Positions 1 through 8,407 of a DNA stretch of 34,358 nucleotides are shown piece by piece. Made by a program: the position numbers and the translations under genes. Numbering within the stretch: position 1 is the first letter of the stretch; each line of letters begins with the position of its first letter. Under the pieces are notes generated by a model. It searched no databases, was not told where the DNA came from, and worked only from the letters and a program-made list of their open reading frames with translations. Where the stretch lies: assembly GCA_002712335.1 (NCBI GenBank), contig PATI01000016.1, positions 31,569 through 65,926 on the forward strand, read 5' to 3'. Source of the DNA: Rhodospirillaceae bacterium (GTDB lineage Bacteria > Pseudomonadota > Alphaproteobacteria > MPNO01 > UBA2964).

Positions 1-27
1 AGTTATTACACATTACACCTATTCCGC

Positions 28-55
28 TTGTACCGAGTCAGCCTTTCGCTATAAA
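28..55 (+). promoter_or_regulatory. possible promoter of the dapC-like gene
   Basis: A TATAAA hexamer (50-55) lies 16 bases after TTGTAC (28-33), about 60 bases upstream of the first gene. The -10 is close to consensus; the -35 keeps only the TTG. No other gene is visible in the first 117 bases. This is a guess from spacing and hexamer similarity, and the true promoter could lie left of the window. Confidence 0.3.
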
Positions 56-117
56 ATTCTTATGTTGAATTATTAGTTTATCCTGCTTCTATCAGCAGCA
101 ACTGAAGAAGTGTGCCC

Positions 118-1308
118 ATGTTAAACGATCGGCTTGGCCGAATCGGCGATTACCCATTCGACCGTTTGCGAACACTGTTAGACTCTTGTTCGCCCGAAAC
201 TAAACTCCCTCCACTTTCGCTCGCATTAGGAGAGCCACAACATAACTCGCCCAAAATTATCCAACAGGTTTTAACAGAAAATAACCATTTATGGGGCAAA
301 TACCCGCCAGTATGGGGTACGGCAGAGTTTAGAACTGCAGTGGGAAGCTGGCTTACAAATCGTTACGGCCTTTCCGGTCCAGTACTTGACCCTGATAAAT
401 CTGTAATTCCCGTTTCAGGAACAAGAGAAGCGCTATTTATGGTTGCTCTTACAGTGATACCTGAATTTATCAGAGGCAAGCAACCAGCGGTACTAATGCC
501 CAATCCGTTTTACCAAGTTTATCTTGGGGCTGCAGCTTTAGCGGGCGCAGAGCCAATCTTTACACCTGCTACACCAGCAAATAACTTTTTGCCTGACTTT
601 GGAGCGATTGATACCGCTGTACTAGACAGAACGGCTCTTGCTTATTTTTGCTCCCCATCTAATCCACAGGGAACAACAGCATCACTTGAAGTATTAGTTG
701 AAAATATAAAACTAGCCCGAAAACACAATTTCGTGATCGTCTTTGACGAATGCTACAGCGAAATATACAACAGAGCATCACCGACAGGCAGTATAGAGGC
801 GTGTGAAAAGCTTGGCGGAAGCCTCGACAATGTATTAATCATGAACTCCCTATCCAAGCGGTCGAGCGTGCCGGGCCTCCGGTCGGGCTTCGTGGCGGGC
901 GATCCGGAAATTATCTCTCGCTTCAAACGGGTTCGTGATTACGGAGGAGCCCCACCCCCGTTACCCTTATTGGCGGTAGCCACAGCACTTTGGCAAGACG
1001 AGAAACATGTCGAGAAAAATCGTGCTCTTTATCGTCAAAAATTTGATCTTGCTACAGAAAAGCTTTCAGGATTGCACGGCTATTACCAACCAGACGGTGG
1101 TTTTTATCTATGGCTAGATGTTGATCAGGGAGAAAAGGCAGCGTTTAAATTATGGAAAGAAGCAGCCCTAAGAGTGATCCCGGGAACGTACCTGGCCAAA
1201 ACTGGTTCAGATGGAATCAACCCGGGCGCCTCTTACATTCGATGCGCCTTGGTTCACGATCTAGAAACAACAAATCAGGCGCTAGATCGCCTCGTAGATA
1301 TTTTGTAA
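118..1308 (+). CDS. dapC: class I/II PLP-dependent aminotransferase, probable N-succinyldiaminopimelate aminotransferase
   Basis: A fold-type I aminotransferase. The DapC branch makes N-succinyl-LL-diaminopimelate for lysine and peptidoglycan synthesis. Family marks in order are the N-terminal LALGEPQH, a CSPSNPQG substrate/PLP loop, FDECYSEIY with the PLP-contacting Asp and Tyr, and NSLSKRS with the Schiff-base lysine near residue 247. I start at ATG 118 because GAAGAAG (104-110) sits 7 bases before it; the GTG at 112 lies only one base from that sequence. About 396 residues, normal for the family. It is followed almost at once by ftsK. Substrate is inferred from similarity to alphaproteobacterial DapC; another amino-acid aminotransferase is possible. 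Confidence 0.82.
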   Translation: MLNDRLGRIGDYPFDRLRTLLDSCSPETKLPPLSLALGEPQHNSPKIIQQVLTENNHLWGKYPPVWGTAEFRTAVGSWLTNRYGLSGPVLDPDKSVIPVSGTREALFMVALTVIPEFIRGKQPAVLMPNPFYQVYLGAAALAGAEPIFTPATPANNFLPDFGAIDTAVLDRTALAYFCSPSNPQGTTASLEVLVENIKLARKHNFVIVFDECYSEIYNRASPTGSIEACEKLGGSLDNVLIMNSLSKRSSVPGLRSGFVAGDPEIISRFKRVRDYGGAPPPLPLLAVATALWQDEKHVEKNRALYRQKFDLATEKLSGLHGYYQPDGGFYLWLDVDQGEKAAFKLWKEAALRVIPGTYLAKTGSDGINPGASYIRCALVHDLETTNQALDRLVDIL

Positions 1309-1321
1309 TTTGAGAATGACA

Positions 1322-3766
1322 ATGGCCACTAACTCCAAAAAATTAACTCACACAAATTCAATCTTACCTGCAAGCGTTTCTAATTTTCTGCAACGGCGTG
1401 CGAAAGAGGTCATAGGTATATTTTTGGTATTAACATCTGTCGGAATAGCAGGGGCACTTCTCACTTATAATTCACAAGACCCCTCCTTTAACTCTGCCGC
1501 AGATTTAGAGGCCTCGAATATTTTAGGGACAGCCGGAGCATGGTTGGCAGATATATTATTACAGTCTATCGGGCTAGCAGCCTATATTTTACCGATAATA
1601 TTTCTAGCATGGGGTTGGAGAATTAGCACCCATCGGGGCCTAAAACTTCCATGTACCCGGTTGCTGCTTTTGCCAATAACAGCTCTTTCAGTTGCCATTT
1701 CATTAGGAGGACTAGGAACCAGTTCCGCTTGGCCTTTTAACTCTGGGTTTGGAGGTATCGTTGGGGACATCACCCTAGAATATCTCACAAAACTATTTTC
1801 CGACTTTTATTCCCTGGAGGCCGGTGTTTTAGCTTTAATCATTGGGTCCTTTTCTTTTGGACTTGTTCTTTGGGCTCTTGGATTTTCGGCATCCGAGTGG
1901 ATTGTGTTAGGTACAAAATTAAAATGGTTAGGAAATCGAGGAGCGGCAGCAAGCGCCGCCAGTGGTCGCGCCAGCCTCAAAGCTGGCAGATGGTCCTTTA
2001 ATCTAGCTCGCAAAAGCCATGCCGCAGCTAAACAAAGATTGGAGCCCAAGCTCTTCGACCATGACAAGGGAGGGCGGATACTTGAGGGGGGCGAAAAAAA
2101 CATACCAGACGACATAGATGATCAACCTATCCAAGTGAGTGCTGAGCGTGAAAAAAAGAAAGCCATTGTTGCACCAAGAGCTGCAAAGTTAAAACCAGGC
2201 CGAATCGCCGAGGCCTCTAAGCAATCCAAACTTGATCTGGGTATGGAAACCCCATATGAGTTGCCCAACCTAAATCTTCTTGAAACAATTATTACAAATA
2301 ACAAAACTGATATTTCTGACAAGGACGCTTTAGCTGAAAATGCTCGCCTACTTGAGTCGGTTTTAGAGGATTTTGGAGTCCGTGGGGAGATCATAAAAGT
2401 TAGGCCGGGCCCGGTTGTCACACTTTATGAATTTGAGCCCGCACCCGGGATCAAGTCATCTAGGGTCATCGGCTTGGCAGATGATATTGCCCGATCTATG
2501 AGTGCTATTTCAGCGCGGGTCGCAGTCGTACAGGGACGAAATGCAATGGGAATAGAGCTTCCTAATTCAGACCGGGAAGTCGTCTCTTTGCGTGAGTTAC
2601 TAGAGTCAGAAAAATTAGAAAAGACGCAATCAAAGCTCTCACTTGCGATAGGAAAGGATATCGGAGGAAGCCCAACCATCGCTGATCTCGCTCGCATGCC
2701 TCATCTTCTAATTGCGGGAACAACAGGCTCAGGAAAATCTGTAGCTATAAATACTATGATAATTTCACTGCTTTACAGATTAACCCCCGAGCAATGTCGA
2801 CTGGTAATGATTGATCCAAAAATGCTTGAATTATCAGTATATGAAGGGATTCCCCACCTACTTTGTCCGGTAGTCACGGATCCAAAAAAAGCTGTCATTG
2901 CACTGCGTTGGACTGTACGAGAAATGGAGCAGCGCTATAGGTCCATGTCAACATTAGGGGTCAGAAATATTGCGGGATATAATACCCGGCTTGAGGAGGC
3001 GCGTAAAAATGGTGAGGTACTGACGCGAACTGTACAAACAGGTTTTGACCCTGAAACCGGAGAACCCGTTTACGAAGATCAGCCACTCGACATGAGCTTG
3101 CTGCCATTTATTGTAGTGGTCGTCGATGAAATGGCGGATCTTATGCTGGTGGCCGGGAAAGAAGTTGAGGCGTCAGTGCAACGTATTGCGCAGATGGCAC
3201 GCGCAGCAGGTATTCATCTTATCATGGCAACACAACGACCTTCCGTTGATGTAATTACCGGCACTATTAAAGCTAACTTTCCAACCCGCATTAGTTTTCA
3301 AGTTACATCCAAAATCGACAGCAGAACAATTCTTGGCGAGGCCGGCGCTGAACAACTTCTAGGGCAGGGTGACATGCTTTACATGGCGGGGGGCGGGCGT
3401 ATCTCGCGGGTACACGGCCCTCTCGTTACCGACGAAGAAGTAGAGCGGGTTGTCACAGCACTGAAATCACAAGGAAACCCAGAATATATAGAAGAGGTCA
3501 CGCGAGAAGACCCCAATCAACCTATAGGCGACAGCGGTACTGGTGGCGATGCAGCCAAGGGAGACGCCCTTTATGATCAAGCCGTAGCCCTTGTCTGCCG
3601 TGAGCGTAGAGCTTCGACGAGCTTTGTTCAGAGACACCTGCAAATTGGATATAATCGTGCCGCACGGATTGTTGATAAAATGGAGGCGGACGGTGTTATT
3701 AGTTCAGCCAATCACGTTGGAAGACGCGAGGTGCTAGCCCGCGACATTGAAGACAGCGGAACCTGA
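1322..3766 (+). CDS. ftsK: DNA translocase FtsK
   Basis: Septal DNA pump that clears and aligns the chromosome terminus for XerCD recombination at division. Several membrane segments fill the first ~190 residues (for example VIGIFLVLTSVGIAGALL and AAYILPIIFLAWGW), followed by a short charged linker. The RecA-like motor has Walker A GTTGSGKS near residue 466 and Walker B FIVVVVDEMADL near residue 600. The C-terminal winged-helix gamma domain (DALYDQAVALVCRERRAST onward) reads KOPS sites in known FtsK. About 814 residues, normal for alphaproteobacteria. The frame opens at a TTG (1310), but GAG at 1312-1314 fits ATG 1322 better; ATG 1316 is also possible. Likely cotranscribed with the upstream aminotransferase, two bases away or less. 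Confidence 0.96.
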   Translation: MATNSKKLTHTNSILPASVSNFLQRRAKEVIGIFLVLTSVGIAGALLTYNSQDPSFNSAADLEASNILGTAGAWLADILLQSIGLAAYILPIIFLAWGWRISTHRGLKLPCTRLLLLPITALSVAISLGGLGTSSAWPFNSGFGGIVGDITLEYLTKLFSDFYSLEAGVLALIIGSFSFGLVLWALGFSASEWIVLGTKLKWLGNRGAAASAASGRASLKAGRWSFNLARKSHAAAKQRLEPKLFDHDKGGRILEGGEKNIPDDIDDQPIQVSAEREKKKAIVAPRAAKLKPGRIAEASKQSKLDLGMETPYELPNLNLLETIITNNKTDISDKDALAENARLLESVLEDFGVRGEIIKVRPGPVVTLYEFEPAPGIKSSRVIGLADDIARSMSAISARVAVVQGRNAMGIELPNSDREVVSLRELLESEKLEKTQSKLSLAIGKDIGGSPTIADLARMPHLLIAGTTGSGKSVAINTMIISLLYRLTPEQCRLVMIDPKMLELSVYEGIPHLLCPVVTDPKKAVIALRWTVREMEQRYRSMSTLGVRNIAGYNTRLEEARKNGEVLTRTVQTGFDPETGEPVYEDQPLDMSLLPFIVVVVDEMADLMLVAGKEVEASVQRIAQMARAAGIHLIMATQRPSVDVITGTIKANFPTRISFQVTSKIDSRTILGEAGAEQLLGQGDMLYMAGGGRISRVHGPLVTDEEVERVVTALKSQGNPEYIEEVTREDPNQPIGDSGTGGDAAKGDALYDQAVALVCRERRASTSFVQRHLQIGYNRAARIVDKMEADGVISSANHVGRREVLARDIEDSGT

Positions 3767-3822
3767 TGAAAGAGCAAGGATTAACTTCCCTAGAAAAAAT
3801 TTACAAGCTTCTCGGGAAATGA
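3766..3822 (+). other. possible 18-codon ORF between ftsK and lolA
   Basis: ATG at 3766 overlaps the ftsK stop codon as TGATG and opens a frame MKEQGLTSLEKIYKLLGK that stops at 3820-3822. The stop runs straight into GAGGA (3821-3825), the likely ribosome binding site of lolA. The layout would couple ftsK termination to lolA initiation through a short ORF. It has no ribosome binding site of its own beyond coupling and may be chance. Confidence 0.25.
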
Positions 3823-3835
3823 GGAATTAATAATC

Positions 3836-4483
3836 GTGTCTGCCCGCATAATATTTCCAGTAATGGTCTTTGTCACCATCATTGGCTTTGCATTCAACTT
3901 AGCGCTTGGACAAACCAATGAGAAAAAGAATATCCCTCAAAAAACCTTACTGCTTGCAGCAGAAAAATATCTTGATTCTATTCGCTCCCTCCAAGCTTCT
4001 TTTGTTCAATCTTCGACCACCGGTGCCATTGCAAATGGAACACTTTTCATCGACAGGCCGGGAAAATTAAGAATTCAATATAAAAAACCAGTTACCCTGC
4101 AGGTATATGCTAACGATACGTGGCTTTACTACATAGATTACGATTTAAAGGAAATTAGTCAGATTCCTGTAGATAAAACTCCGGCTTCATTTTTATTACA
4201 CAATAAATTTAGATTTTCTAGGGAGCTGGATATCTTAAATACTACCAAAAGTCATGGCACCCTTAGAATTGAAATAGCAATACGAGACAGCGCAGGAGGG
4301 GGCTCAATGACCCTTATATTTTCCGAAAATATTGATGCTTTCCTTGGCTGGGTGATTGAAGACACTCAGGGGATAAAAACCAAAATTAGCTTAATGAATG
4401 CAAAAATAAATCTGCCTATCCCCAAAAAATTATTTATTTTTTCAATTCCGGATTGGGCCTTTCCTGCAGACCCGCAAGATTAA
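3836..4483 (+). CDS. lolA: outer-membrane lipoprotein carrier protein LolA
   Basis: Periplasmic chaperone that carries lipoproteins from LolCDE to the outer membrane. The N-terminus is a signal peptide (short basic start, then FPVMVFVTIIGFAFNLALG, cleavage likely near ALGQ). The mature part has the LolA pattern: YLDSIRSLQASFVQ, GTLFIDRPGKLRIQY, and a strand with WLYYIDYDLKEISQIP. 215 residues, normal for alphaproteobacterial LolA. Start is GTG 3836, with GAGGA at 3821-3825, 10 bases upstream. ftsK followed by lolA and xthA is a common alphaproteobacterial order, and spacing suggests one transcription unit. Confidence 0.93.
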   Translation: MSARIIFPVMVFVTIIGFAFNLALGQTNEKKNIPQKTLLLAAEKYLDSIRSLQASFVQSSTTGAIANGTLFIDRPGKLRIQYKKPVTLQVYANDTWLYYIDYDLKEISQIPVDKTPASFLLHNKFRFSRELDILNTTKSHGTLRIEIAIRDSAGGGSMTLIFSENIDAFLGWVIEDTQGIKTKISLMNAKINLPIPKKLFIFSIPDWAFPADPQD

Positions 4484-4521
4484 GCTTATGGTTGCGGGAT
4501 TGATACGCACGTGATAGCCAA

Positions 4522-5301
4522 ATGAAAATGGCATTGAAAAATAAAAAACCAATTATAGGTGTTCCGGTAAATCATACGCCGGCAACCGAGAATACGTCAG
4601 CACTTTTCATGACAGCCGAAAAATATGCTCGTGTTTCAATGGAAATTTCTGATACCTCACCAATCCTGATTCCCGCCTTCGGCAAAGAAACCGATTTTGA
4701 AACAATTTTGAATACCATCGATGGACTGCTTCTCACTGGCGGACGGGCTAATATTGAACCACACCATTATGGTGGTCAGGAGTTTCCAGCCGACGAAATT
4801 ATCGACCCACAACGTGACGCAACAGTCCTCCCACTAATACGAGGCTGTATCGAAAATGAAATTCCTGTTTTTGGAATTTGCCGAGGGATACAAGAAATTA
4901 ATGTCGCTATGGGAGGATCGCTGCACTATCGTGTCCACCTGTTACCAGGAAAAAACGATCACCGAATGCGAAGGGACACAGAAATACAAGCCGAACGCTT
5001 CGCGCTCCGGCATGAAATTGCGCTCACGGCGGGTGGCTACCTTCACAAATTATTAGGAAAGAAAACAACAAAGGTAAACTCCTTACATGCACAAAGTATA
5101 AACCAGATAGCCACTGGCTTTTCTTTAGAAGCCCTATCACCTGATGGGGTGATAGAGGCTATTAATTTACCCACCGCCAAACGATTTACAGTGGGAGTAC
5201 AATGGCATGCGGAATGGAGAGCGTCAGAACACAGTCTGGCATCCAAGTTATTTGCGGCCTTTGGAGCCGCAGCACATGATCATGCCAAAACTTATCGATA
5301 A
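4522..5301 (+). CDS. class I glutamine amidotransferase-like gamma-glutamyl hydrolase (PuuD/peptidase C26 type)
   Basis: Predicted cytoplasmic hydrolase of gamma-glutamyl bonds. The best-known relative, PuuD, releases GABA from gamma-glutamyl-GABA in putrescine breakdown. The nucleophile elbow is FGICRGIQEINV with Cys near residue 120; the catalytic His and Glu are in VQWHAEW near residues 229 and 231. GLLLTGGRANIEPHHY and GGSLHYRVHLLPG are typical of the family. 259 residues, full length. No other putrescine genes are nearby, so the substrate is unproven. It lies between lolA and xthA on the same strand with short gaps. ATG 4522 is chosen as first in frame; ATG 4528 is an alternative, and neither has a strong ribosome binding site. 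Confidence 0.85.
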   Translation: MKMALKNKKPIIGVPVNHTPATENTSALFMTAEKYARVSMEISDTSPILIPAFGKETDFETILNTIDGLLLTGGRANIEPHHYGGQEFPADEIIDPQRDATVLPLIRGCIENEIPVFGICRGIQEINVAMGGSLHYRVHLLPGKNDHRMRRDTEIQAERFALRHEIALTAGGYLHKLLGKKTTKVNSLHAQSINQIATGFSLEALSPDGVIEAINLPTAKRFTVGVQWHAEWRASEHSLASKLFAAFGAAAHDHAKTYR

Positions 5302-5317
5302 TTGAAGAAGTAGCACC

Positions 5318-6103
5318 ATGCGAATTATCACCTGGAATATCAATTCCCTTCGACTGCGGATGCCCACTTTGGCCAAAATTTCAGACAAACTAGCACCAGA
5401 TGTAATTTGTCTACAAGAAATCAAGGTGGAAGACAGCTTGTTTCCGGCGAAGGACATAAAAACGTTGGGTTATAAGCACGTATTATACCGAGGCATGAAA
5501 AGTTATAATGGTGTAGCAATTATTTCCAAAGTGCCGCTCACTGGAGTAAAAAAACGGTTGTGGTGCAATAAAGATGACTGCCGGCATATAGCCGCACGTC
5601 TGCCTAACGGTGTAGAAATTAATAATTTTTATGTACCAGCGGGCGGAGATATCCCCGACCCCGTAGAAAATGAAAAATTCGCCCATAAACTCACATTTTT
5701 ATCAGAAATGGCGAAGTGGTTTAGCACACAAAAGCCGGCGAATAGAATTCTGGTTGGTGATCTTAATGTTGCACCACTGGAAACAGATGTTTGGTCGCAC
5801 AAACAGCTTCTGAAGATAGTAAGTCACACACCCATTGAGGTTGATGGCCTCGAAAGGGTAATGAGATCGCATGATTGGATAGACGCAGTCAGGAAAATTA
5901 TTCCTCCGGAAGAACGTCTTTATAGTTGGTGGAGTTATCGAAATAGAACTTGGCCCGGTACAAATCGAGGTCGACGATTGGACCACATCTGGGTAACGCC
6001 TGGCCTCATCGAAAAAGTTTATGATGCTAAAGTATTTATTGAGGCTCGGGGTTGGGATAAACCATCAGACCACGCCCCTGTTATGATTGATATAAAGATT
6101 TAG
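5318..6103 (+). CDS. xthA: exodeoxyribonuclease III / AP endonuclease
   Basis: Mg-dependent exonuclease and AP endonuclease of base-excision repair. Motifs in order: ITWNINSLR at the start, CLQEIKVED with metal-binding Glu near residue 34, NNFYVPAGGD, VGDLNVAP, RRLDHIWV, and terminal SDHAPVMIDI with the catalytic Asp-His pair. 261 residues, typical for XthA. GAAGAAG lies about 8-9 bases before ATG 5318. It is last in the co-directional run from 0.1 kb; the next gene has its own heat-shock-like promoter. Confidence 0.95.
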   Translation: MRIITWNINSLRLRMPTLAKISDKLAPDVICLQEIKVEDSLFPAKDIKTLGYKHVLYRGMKSYNGVAIISKVPLTGVKKRLWCNKDDCRHIAARLPNGVEINNFYVPAGGDIPDPVENEKFAHKLTFLSEMAKWFSTQKPANRILVGDLNVAPLETDVWSHKQLLKIVSHTPIEVDGLERVMRSHDWIDAVRKIIPPEERLYSWWSYRNRTWPGTNRGRRLDHIWVTPGLIEKVYDAKVFIEARGWDKPSDHAPVMIDIKI

Positions 6104-6138
6104 AAAAGTCTTCGCATAGCCACACTAGGATTCCTTAT

Positions 6139-6168
6139 CCCTTGAAAAATCAAATTTATGCACCAAGT
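6139..6168 (+). promoter_or_regulatory. sigma-32 (RpoH)-like heat-shock promoter
   Basis: CCCTTGAAA (6139-6147) closely matches the -35 element of sigma-32 promoters. After 13 bases, CACCAAGT (6161-6168) is a partial match to the CCCCATNT -10 element. Transcription would start near 6175, just before the first leader hairpin. The -35 is strong and the -10 moderate. The downstream Hsp20 gene makes the assignment reasonable. Confidence 0.6.
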
Positions 6169-6175
6169 AATTTAT

Positions 6176-6266
6176 TGAAAGTGCCATGTGTGGGCTTTCA
6201 TGTTTCCAACAGGACTTGACCTATAGGTGAGTCCACAACAGATATTGCTCAAAGGAGGATATCACT
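6176..6266 (+). ncRNA. ROSE-like RNA thermometer in the hsp20 leader
   Basis: Three hairpins precede the Hsp20 start codon. Hairpin 1: TGAAAG (6176-6181) with CTTTCA (6195-6200). Hairpin 2 (6212-6234): GGACT pairs AGTCC around an inner ACCT/AGGT. Hairpin 3 (6241-6263): GATATTGCTC folds on GAGGATATC with loop AAAG, giving 9 pairs (one of them T-G) and a single bulged G. Hairpin 3 buries the Shine-Dalgarno GGAGGA (6254-6259). A TTGCT-type element with an unpaired G opposite AGGA is the hallmark of ROSE elements, which melt on heating and release translation of small heat-shock genes in alphaproteobacteria. Structure is read by eye; function is inferred. Confidence 0.75.
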
Positions 6267-6719
6267 ATGACGACTTTTGATTTTTCACCGCTTTTCCGTT
6301 CAAGTGTAGGATTTGACAGTATACCGAGGTTGCTGGATACAGCGATGAGGTCAGCGGACCTTTCAGATACTTATCCGCCCTATAATATTGAGAAAACTGA
6401 AGAGAATAGCTACAGAATTTCGATAGCTGTGGCCGGCTTTGGAGAAAAAGAACTCGATATAACCGCAAAAGAAAATATGCTTATTGTCAAGAGTCGGGGA
6501 CAAGAGGCCCAAGACGACGCCAAGTATTTATACCGGGGTATCGCAGGAAGGGCTTTTGAGCGCAAGTTCCAACTCGCAGACCACATACAAGTTGTTGGAG
6601 CAGAGCTAGTTAATGGGCTCCTTCACATAAATCTGGTGCGCGAAGTGCCCGAAGAATTGAAACCAAGGAATATCAAAATCAAATCCGGCAGCGATGCAAA
6701 ATTGGTAAATGCTGCTTGA
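6267..6719 (+). CDS. Hsp20 family small heat-shock protein (IbpA-like)
   Basis: ATP-independent holdase that binds unfolding proteins during heat stress. The alpha-crystallin domain spans about residues 35-130 (PPYNIEKTEENSYRISIAVAGF, then LIVKSRG and LLHINLVREVPEELKPRNI). A C-terminal IKI matches the IxI oligomerisation motif. 150 residues, typical of class A bacterial sHsps. ATG 6267 follows a very strong GGAGGA (6254-6259), held in the leader hairpin described separately. A hairpin terminator follows at 6741. The gene appears to stand alone, with regulation both transcriptional (sigma-32-like) and by RNA structure. Confidence 0.94.
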   Translation: MTTFDFSPLFRSSVGFDSIPRLLDTAMRSADLSDTYPPYNIEKTEENSYRISIAVAGFGEKELDITAKENMLIVKSRGQEAQDDAKYLYRGIAGRAFERKFQLADHIQVVGAELVNGLLHINLVREVPEELKPRNIKIKSGSDAKLVNAA

Positions 6720-6740
6720 TTAGATCCTTATATTTCATCA

Positions 6741-6765
6741 GACGCCTCACGTTATGTGGGGCGTC
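6741..6765 (+). terminator. hairpin terminator after hsp20
   Basis: GACGCCTCAC and GTGGGGCGTC form a 10-pair stem with one T-G wobble around the loop GTTAT, 21 bases after the hsp20 stop. The following ATCCCTCT is only weakly T-rich, so termination may be partial. Confidence 0.6.
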
Positions 6766-6807
6766 ATCCCTCTATGACTTTGTGACTACTTTTAGAAGAT
6801 TAAGCTC

Positions 6808-7410
6808 ATGATGCCAATTGCCTTAATTCGGCATGGACCGACACTGTGGAATGAACGGAGAAGATTGCAGGGACAGGCAGATATTCCATTGAGTAAGCAG
6901 GGGATAGAGCGGGTAAAAACCTGGGTACTACCTGATAAATTTAGGAATTATCAATGGTTTGCTAGTCCTTTGAAAAGAGCACAAAAAACTGCGTCACTTC
7001 TTGGGTTAAAGACCAAAACCGAGCCCTCACTTATCGAGATGGATTGGGGTCATTGGGACGGCCTCACTGGTCAGCAACTCCAAGCAAAATATGGCGCCGA
7101 ATTCGTAAAACGAAAGAAAAAGGGAATAGACCTCCGTCCAGACGGAGGGGAAACCCCGAGAGAAGTTAGAGACCGCGTGCATAAATGGATTAAGATAATT
7201 GCTAAAACTCAGCGGCCGACGGGCGCAGTCGCCCACCAGGGCATTATACGGGCAGCGATGTCACTTGCCACTGGCTGGAACATGATTAACCCTGCTCCAG
7301 AAGAATTGGAATGGGATGCCATTCAGCTTTTTAAAGTTGATTTAGACGGCAATATAAAAATTGACCAACTGAATATCAGCCTTATCCTAAACGAAGAAAA
7401 CCTATCCTGA
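6808..7410 (+). CDS. histidine phosphatase family protein (phosphoglycerate-mutase-like)
   Basis: Phosphatase or mutase of the branch-1 histidine phosphatase family, cytoplasmic, substrate unknown. The catalytic LIRHGPTLWNE is at residues 6-16 with the phospho-accepting His9. ASPLKRAQKTA carries the second phosphate-binding Arg, EMDWGHWDG the acidic residue near 77, and AVAHQG the second catalytic His near 143. 200 residues, normal. Two adjacent ATGs (6808, 6811) could start it. Relatives include cobalamin-pathway and phosphoglycerate phosphatases, but no pathway genes are nearby. Confidence 0.85.
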   Translation: MMPIALIRHGPTLWNERRRLQGQADIPLSKQGIERVKTWVLPDKFRNYQWFASPLKRAQKTASLLGLKTKTEPSLIEMDWGHWDGLTGQQLQAKYGAEFVKRKKKGIDLRPDGGETPREVRDRVHKWIKIIAKTQRPTGAVAHQGIIRAAMSLATGWNMINPAPEELEWDAIQLFKVDLDGNIKIDQLNISLILNEENLS

Positions 7411-7526
7411 AGCAAATTAAGCATTTTAGCGTGAACCCTAAATACATATATAGACTCCTCCTTAGGCTCCGTGTATTGCTGGCATGACAACAATAATATT
7501 GTATTAAACTAGGGATTTTAAAAACA

Positions 7527-8402
7527 ATGGCTCAATTAGTTACTTTCTCAACAAATGGAGAAAAAAGACCTGGCGCTCTAAAGAATGACCGCATCCTAGA
7601 CCTAAGGGCAGCGGGCCTTCCCTCCGGGAAAATCGGCGACCTGCTGGAAATTGCGAGGGGTGGCGATGCCATTTTAGCTAGAGTTAGGTCGGCAATTGCA
7701 GACTGGTCCGGGCCTGATTTCGCAATGGATGAAGTGAAGTTAGAGGCCCCCATCCAAAACCCTCCCAAAGTGATTGGTATCGGGCTTAACTATCTTGATC
7801 ATTGTCGAGAAGCCAATATGGAGGTTCCAAAAGAGCCGGTAATATTCTCTAAATACGCCACATCTGTTACCGGGCCCTATGACAATATAAACTTTTATCG
7901 AGATGTTACTCAAAATGTCGACTATGAAGTGGAGTTGGGTGTAATAATAGGAAAGAGCACTTTTCGTGTCTCCGAAAAAGAAGCGATGGATAAGGTTCTT
8001 GGTTTTACAGTAGTCAACGACATATCGGCACGTGATCTACAATTAAGTGGGGCAGGTCAATGGGATTATGGAAAATCTTTGGACTCATTTTGTCCTTATG
8101 GCCCCTCTATTGTGACTCTCAATGAAATAGAAGACCCCCATAATTTAGAACTCAGCCTTTCCGTAAATGGCAAAATAAGACAAGAGTCCAACACTTCCAA
8201 TTTGATTTTCAAAATTCCGGAGTTAATTTCCTATCTCAGCAGGGGTATTACGCTTTTGCCTGGCGACTTAATTGCAACTGGCACTCCCTTTGGTGTCGCC
8301 CTTGGCATGAAAGAGCCCGTTTGGCTTAAAGACGGGGATGTATGTGAAGCAAAGGTGTCCGGAATTGGCACACTTCGCAATACCATTCGGGAACAACAAT
8401 AA
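7527..8402 (+). CDS. fumarylacetoacetate hydrolase family protein
   Basis: Divalent-metal hydrolase or decarboxylase acting on diketo or oxo acids. The C-terminal FAH domain begins near residue 75: VIGIGLNYLDHCREA, then the metal-binding DYEVELGVIIG and NDISARDLQ. LLPGDLIATGTPFGVALG follows toward the end. 291 residues, like the ureidoglycolate lyase / acylpyruvase group. The N-terminal ~70 residues form the usual small cap domain. ATG 7527 is preceded by AGGGA at about 7511-7515. Its stop lies five bases from the end of the convergent response regulator. Exact substrate cannot be told from sequence. Confidence 0.87.
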   Translation: MAQLVTFSTNGEKRPGALKNDRILDLRAAGLPSGKIGDLLEIARGGDAILARVRSAIADWSGPDFAMDEVKLEAPIQNPPKVIGIGLNYLDHCREANMEVPKEPVIFSKYATSVTGPYDNINFYRDVTQNVDYEVELGVIIGKSTFRVSEKEAMDKVLGFTVVNDISARDLQLSGAGQWDYGKSLDSFCPYGPSIVTLNEIEDPHNLELSLSVNGKIRQESNTSNLIFKIPELISYLSRGITLLPGDLIATGTPFGVALGMKEPVWLKDGDVCEAKVSGIGTLRNTIREQQ

Positions 8403-8407
8403 AAATA

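Noticed and set aside
3781..3819. TTCCC...GGGAA inverted repeat between ftsK and lolA as a terminator
   Set aside because: Only five pairs with a long loop and no T-run; the genes look cotranscribed.
7481..7505. Short palindrome ACAATAATATTGT upstream of the FAH gene
   Set aside because: AT-only sequence in an AT-rich gap; too short to separate from chance and with no supporting promoter features.
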